Shown here: positions 7,244-10,224 of the stretch, piece by piece
Layout of the letters: every line of letters begins with the position of its first letter
Numbering within the stretch: position 1 is the stretch's first letter
Origin: Methanobacterium sp.
GTDB lineage: Archaea; Methanobacteriota; Methanobacteria; Methanobacteriales; Methanobacteriaceae
Assembly: GCA_003164415.1 (NCBI GenBank)
Contig: PLTK01000056.1
Location: 16,227-26,450, forward strand
Direction: 5' to 3'
Length of the DNA stretch: 10,224 bases
Notes under the pieces: model-generated
The model's database searches: none
What the model saw: only the letters and a program-made list of their open reading frames with translations
What the model was told of the DNA's origin: nothing
Program-made: the position numbers and the translations under genes

Positions 7244-7256
7244 TATAAAAACTATT
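7244..7256 (-). terminator. Possible T-run terminator of pyrG
   Basis: On the minus strand this reads ATAGTTTTTATAG, beginning 28 nt after the pyrG stop: a T5 run bordered by short inverted arms. A 14-bp AT palindrome (TTATAAATTTATAA) follows at 7216-7229. Both fit archaeal T-rich termination but are weak alone. Confidence 0.3.
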
Positions 7257-7284
7257 GATTCTTTGTTCTCCTATAATTATAAGG

Positions 7285-8889
7285 TTATCTACTCCTCTTT
7301 TTTTCAATTGCAGCTGATATAAATGATTTAAATATTGGATGTGCCTTATTGGGTCGTGATTTAAATTCTGGATGGAACTGACAGCCTAAAAACCATGGAT
7401 GATCCCGAAGTTCAACAATTTCAACCAGGAAGTTATCTGGAGATGCACCTGAAATTATTAAACCCTTTTCTTCTAATATTTCTCGATAATTATTGTTAAA
7501 TTCATATCTATGCCTGTGACGTTCATTTACATTGGTTTCTTTATATGCTTCGTGTGCAATTGTTCCCTCTTCGACTTTACACGGATATGAACCCAACCTC
7601 ATGGTTCCGCCCATGTTTTTAATCTTTTTCTGTTCAAGCATAATATCAATAACCGGATGTTTGGCGTTTTCATCAAATTCTGTGCTGTTTGCACCTTCAA
7701 AACCATGCATTCTTGCAAACTCTACCACCATACACTGCATTCCAAGACAAATACCAAATAATGGTATTTGTTTTTCTATTGAATATTTTACAGCATCTAA
7801 CTTTCCTGATATGCCCCGCTCACCAAAACCGCCTGGAATTAGGAGGGCATCAAAATTATCTATTTTTCCTTTATTAATAGTGTCTTCGGCTCTTATATAT
7901 TCAATTTCAACTTTAACACCCAATTCTGCTGCAGCATGCTTTAAAGATTCTCTAATACTTATATAAGCATCTTCAAGTTCCACATACTTTCCTATGATTC
8001 CAACACTTATCCTTGCCTCGTCCAATTTAAGTGAATCTACTATTCGACTCCATTCGTACAAGTCCGGTTTTCTCGCTTCAATTTTCATTCTATCAAGTAT
8101 TAGATCGCCAACGTTTTCACTGTTGAGTATGAGTGGAATTTCATAGATGGAATGTACATCGGGAGCGTTAATAACAGCTTTATTATCAACATCACAAAAA
8201 TGAGCTATCTTATCCTTAAGATGTGTATCAATAGGAAGTTCTGATCTACATATTATCATATCTGGAGTGATACCGGTACTTCTTAACTCCTTGGTGCTGT
8301 GCTGTGTAGGCTTAGTTTTAAATTCTCCTGCAGCCCTGAGATAAGGTACATATGTAACATGAACAAACATGACATTATCATGACCTTCTTCATTACGTAA
8401 CTGCCTGAGAGCCTCTAAAAATGGTTGGCTTTCAATATCACCTACAGTACCTCCAACTTCAACCATAACAACTTCTGCCTGGGTTTTTTTGGCCATTTTT
8501 CGTACCATGGCCTTAATTTCATCGGTGATATGTGGAATTATTTGAACACATGCTCCAAGGTAATTTCCTTTTCGCTCCTTGTTTATAACAGAAGAATAGA
8601 CTTTACCCGTTGTTATGTTACATTCCCCTGATAAATTCACATCGAGAAAACGTTCATAGTGACCTAGATCTAGGTCGGTTTCCATACCATCCTCTGTAAC
8701 GAAAACTTCTCCATGTTGATACGGGTTTAATGTCCCTGAATCCCAATTTAAATATGGATCGATCTTTATTGCAGTAACATCAACACCATAAGACCTTAAA
8801 ATTCTCCCAATAGATGCTGCTGTAATTCCTTTACCTATTGAACTAACAACACCACCAGTAACTACTATATATTTTGACAGAAGTACCAT
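7285..8889 (-). CDS. pyrG: CTP synthase (glutamine-hydrolysing)
   Basis: The 534-residue enzyme makes CTP from UTP, ATP and glutamine, the last step of pyrimidine ribonucleotide synthesis. Length and order match the family. The synthetase domain (1-270) opens with KYIVVTGGVVSSIGKG (6-21), a P-loop-like ATP site, followed by IKIDPYLNWDSGTLNPYQHG (41-60) and GGTVGDIES (146-154). The class I glutamine amidotransferase domain (about 290-530) has the oxyanion segment PGGFGERG (352-359), nucleophile Cys381 in GICLGMQ, and His506/Glu508 in QFHPEFK, so both activities should be intact. The chosen ATG has GAGGAG directly abutting it (8890-8895), an unusually short spacing; an in-frame CTG three codons in would be spaced better but is a rare start. 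It is separated from neighbours by 216 and 184 bp and probably forms its own transcription unit. Confidence 0.97.
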   Translation of the reverse strand: MVLLSKYIVVTGGVVSSIGKGITAASIGRILRSYGVDVTAIKIDPYLNWDSGTLNPYQHGEVFVTEDGMETDLDLGHYERFLDVNLSGECNITTGKVYSSVINKERKGNYLGACVQIIPHITDEIKAMVRKMAKKTQAEVVMVEVGGTVGDIESQPFLEALRQLRNEEGHDNVMFVHVTYVPYLRAAGEFKTKPTQHSTKELRSTGITPDMIICRSELPIDTHLKDKIAHFCDVDNKAVINAPDVHSIYEIPLILNSENVGDLILDRMKIEARKPDLYEWSRIVDSLKLDEARISVGIIGKYVELEDAYISIRESLKHAAAELGVKVEIEYIRAEDTINKGKIDNFDALLIPGGFGERGISGKLDAVKYSIEKQIPLFGICLGMQCMVVEFARMHGFEGANSTEFDENAKHPVIDIMLEQKKIKNMGGTMRLGSYPCKVEEGTIAHEAYKETNVNERHRHRYEFNNNYREILEEKGLIISGASPDNFLVEIVELRDHPWFLGCQFHPEFKSRPNKAHPIFKSFISAAIEKKRSR

Positions 8890-8895
8890 CTCCTC
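8890..8895 (-). promoter_or_regulatory. Ribosome binding site of pyrG, unusually close to ATG
   Basis: GAGGAG on the minus strand ends directly at the pyrG ATG (8887-8889), so the usual 5-9 nt spacing is missing. Pairing of the upstream GAGG alone would leave two bases. This makes the exact start codon uncertain by a few residues. Confidence 0.5.
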
Positions 8896-8999
8896 AAATA
8901 ACTTTTATTAAACGCTAATATGATTGTAAACTAAATTTTAATCTATACAACATAATATTTGTAATTTGTTGAATAGAATAGGGACAAAAACTTTAATTT

Positions 9000-9007
9000 T
9001 TATATAA
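9000..9007 (-). promoter_or_regulatory. Probable TATA box of pyrG
   Basis: TTATATAA lies within AAATTATATAAAAATT on the minus strand. A start 26 nt away would be near 8977 and give a leader of about 88 nt before the pyrG ATG. The surrounding 9005-9105 is AT-rich and holds no gene. Confidence 0.4.
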
Positions 9008-9105
9008 TTTTAATAATTATTACTATCCCCATAAGATTATTAATCCTATATTGATATGAAATTAATATAAGACTATTTATTGTAAATATAAAATAAGTAT
9101 CCCCA

Positions 9106-9843
9106 TTATTCGTGTGATCTTCCACCGGCATAGAGGTCAAGCACATTATTATGGGCTGCATACTCCTGATTATCCTCGAGCTTTTCCAGGTCTTTAATAT
9201 CATATTTACGTTTAAGTGCAGATAAAATAATATGATCCGATAAATGTGGATTTTTAGGGAGAATAGGTCCGTGCAGATACGTACCAATACAATTTTTGTA
9301 GATCATACCCTCCAATCCATCCTTACCATTGTTGCCGTTACCAACCAGCACAGAACCTAATGCATCATAACTATGATAAGTTCTTCCACCATGATTTTCA
9401 AAGCCCACAATGGTTTTTGGTTTTAATCCCAAATTATTTTCGATAACAACATTTCCAATAAGCCTACCCTCTTCGCTTTCAGTTTTGTAATCAAAGACAC
9501 CAAGACCTGGAATTGTATTACCATCGGCATCGATATAACTCTCACCTAAAAGCTGATAACCACCACATATAGCAAGAAAAACAGATCCATCTTCAATTGC
9601 ATCGCTGACACTATTTTTATACTTTAAAAAATGAGAATATACTATTCCCTGTCCTCTATCTGATCCACCGCCCATGAAAAAGATATCTGCATCGTTAACA
9701 TCCCTTTCGTTTGAAAGTGAAAAATCAATGATTTCAGCTTCAATTCCACGCCATTCACATCTCTTTTTAAGAGAGGTAATGTTACCTATATCTCCATATA
9801 GGTTCAGAAGGTCGGGGTACATGTGAAATATAGTAATTTTCAT
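9106..9843 (-). CDS. gatD: GatD-type glutamine amidotransferase subunit (CobB/CobQ-like fold)
   Basis: The 245-residue protein is a stand-alone class I glutaminase of the CobB/CobQ-like type. In bacteria GatD hydrolyses glutamine and passes ammonia to MurT, which amidates the glutamate carboxyl of lipid II. Visible motifs are the N-terminal MKITIFHMYPDLLNLYGD, the glycine-rich loop MGGGSDRGQG (57-66), nucleophile Cys93 in AICGGYQLLG, GFENHGGRT (147-155) and catalytic His191 in GTYLHGP; these match GatD in position and spacing. The start is well supported: GGAG at 9853-9856 precedes the ATG by 9 nt and overlaps the murT stop. The 12-nt gap to murT shows a translationally linked pair. In a pseudomurein-walled methanogen the acceptor would be a cell-wall peptide precursor rather than bacterial lipid II; this is inference. 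A cobyric acid synthase role is unlikely because the synthetase domain is absent and MurT is the partner. Confidence 0.9.
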   Translation of the reverse strand: MKITIFHMYPDLLNLYGDIGNITSLKKRCEWRGIEAEIIDFSLSNERDVNDADIFFMGGGSDRGQGIVYSHFLKYKNSVSDAIEDGSVFLAICGGYQLLGESYIDADGNTIPGLGVFDYKTESEEGRLIGNVVIENNLGLKPKTIVGFENHGGRTYHSYDALGSVLVGNGNNGKDGLEGMIYKNCIGTYLHGPILPKNPHLSDHIILSALKRKYDIKDLEKLEDNQEYAAHNNVLDLYAGGRSHE

Positions 9844-9855
9844 TGTATTATTCTC

Positions 9856-10224
9856 CTAGTTACCAATTTTAGATTTAATTATCTCTCTTATCCGTGGAAT
9901 ACGAGCACTTGTCTGATTAAGATGGCCCATAATAATATCTCTGGTCTTATATACTGCTGTGTAAGTAGGTAATATGTAAACAATATCTACATCTTCACCT
10001 AGAACGGTTTTAATAGAATCTTCAATATTATTATCTATTCCAACAATTTTATCGGTATATTCTGCATATTTAAGTCTAAGGGCAATATCTTGAGCCCTTA
10101 TACCTGCACAGTGTACTGATTTTAGATTGTTGATGTTGTGGATAACTTCAACATCAGCATCCCATATCCATGAAACATCTGTTCCATCGGCGGGATTATC
10201 GTTAAGAATGAATAGAATAGATTT
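9856..10224 (-). CDS. murT: MurT-type Mur ligase subunit, C-terminal part (5' end outside window)
   Basis: The open frame from the window edge to a TAG at 9856-9858 gives the last 122 residues. They begin KSILFILNDNPADGTDVSWI and continue WDADVE, then SVHCAGIRAQDIALRLKYA, and close with VYILPTYTAVYKTRD and a basic tail. The N-D-N-x-A-D-G-x-D-x-S-W-I-W-D-A-D signature is the DUF1727 C-terminal domain of MurT; in bacterial MurT/GatD an aspartate of this domain is reported to complete the GatD catalytic triad, and the corresponding D-N-P-A-D segment is present. The central ATP-binding Mur ligase domain lies outside the window. Together with gatD it should form an ATP-dependent amidating complex in the cytoplasm acting on a wall precursor. 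It ends 12 nt before the gatD start and shares a transcript with it. Confidence 0.88.
   Translation of the reverse strand, partial: KSILFILNDNPADGTDVSWIWDADVEVIHNINNLKSVHCAGIRAQDIALRLKYAEYTDKIVGIDNNIEDSIKTVLGEDVDIVYILPTYTAVYKTRDIIMGHLNQTSARIPRIREIIKSKIGN

Noticed and set aside
7532..7966. 144-codon open frame on the plus strand inside pyrG
   Set aside because: It is antisense to a strongly conserved CTP synthase gene, has no recognisable protein features and no promoter or ribosome site of note.
9024..9105. Repeated octamer TATCCCCA at 9024-9031 and 9098-9105
   Set aside because: Only two short copies exist and one abuts the gatD stop; a regulatory role cannot be distinguished from chance.
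9000..9287. 95-codon minus-strand frame overlapping the end of gatD
   Set aside because: It overlaps gatD in another frame, and gatD is well supported by its conserved His191 region and full length.
9106..9843. Cobyric acid synthase (CobQ) for the gatD gene
   Set aside because: The protein has only the glutaminase domain, about half the CobQ length, and is paired with a MurT-type ligase.

Overview
The window looks like a low-G+C euryarchaeal methanogen of the order Methanobacteriales, probably Methanobacterium or a close relative. Four things point there. The pilin has an archaeal class III signal peptide. A two-aspartate archaeal prepilin peptidase lies next to it. A MurT/GatD-type amidotransferase pair fits the pseudomurein-walled methanogens. 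Several promoters have archaeal TATA boxes at the expected distance, one implying a leaderless message. The assignment is an inference from protein families, not from a marker gene.

Left part (1-4433): the C-terminal end of a nitroreductase-family protein, then about 620 bp of AT-rich sequence without an intact gene. Next is one very large plus-strand gene (854-3949) for a soluble sensor histidine kinase with about six PAS domains, followed by another 480 bp without an intact gene. The two gene-poor flanks carry diverged direct copies of one hairpin-forming element. The upstream flank may also hold remnants of a decayed membrane-protein gene. Together this looks like an accessory insertion between conserved genes.

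Right part (4434-10224): all genes are on the minus strand. In transcription order they are murT (partial), gatD, pyrG (CTP synthase), a prepilin peptidase, a class III signal-peptide pilin, and a five-helix membrane protein of unknown function. murT and gatD are 12 nt apart and translationally linked; together they should form a glutamine-dependent amidotransferase acting on a cell-wall peptide precursor. pyrG has its own upstream region with a TATA box and supplies CTP. The last three genes form a compact archaeal type IV pilus-type surface module: a protease that cleaves prepilins, a substrate pilin, and a membrane protein of unknown role.

No rRNA, tRNA, CRISPR array, intact transposase or insertion sequence was seen. 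The points most worth following are the MurT/GatD pair in an archaeal setting, the peptidase/pilin/membrane-protein trio with a probably leaderless pilin message, and the repeats bracketing the kinase.
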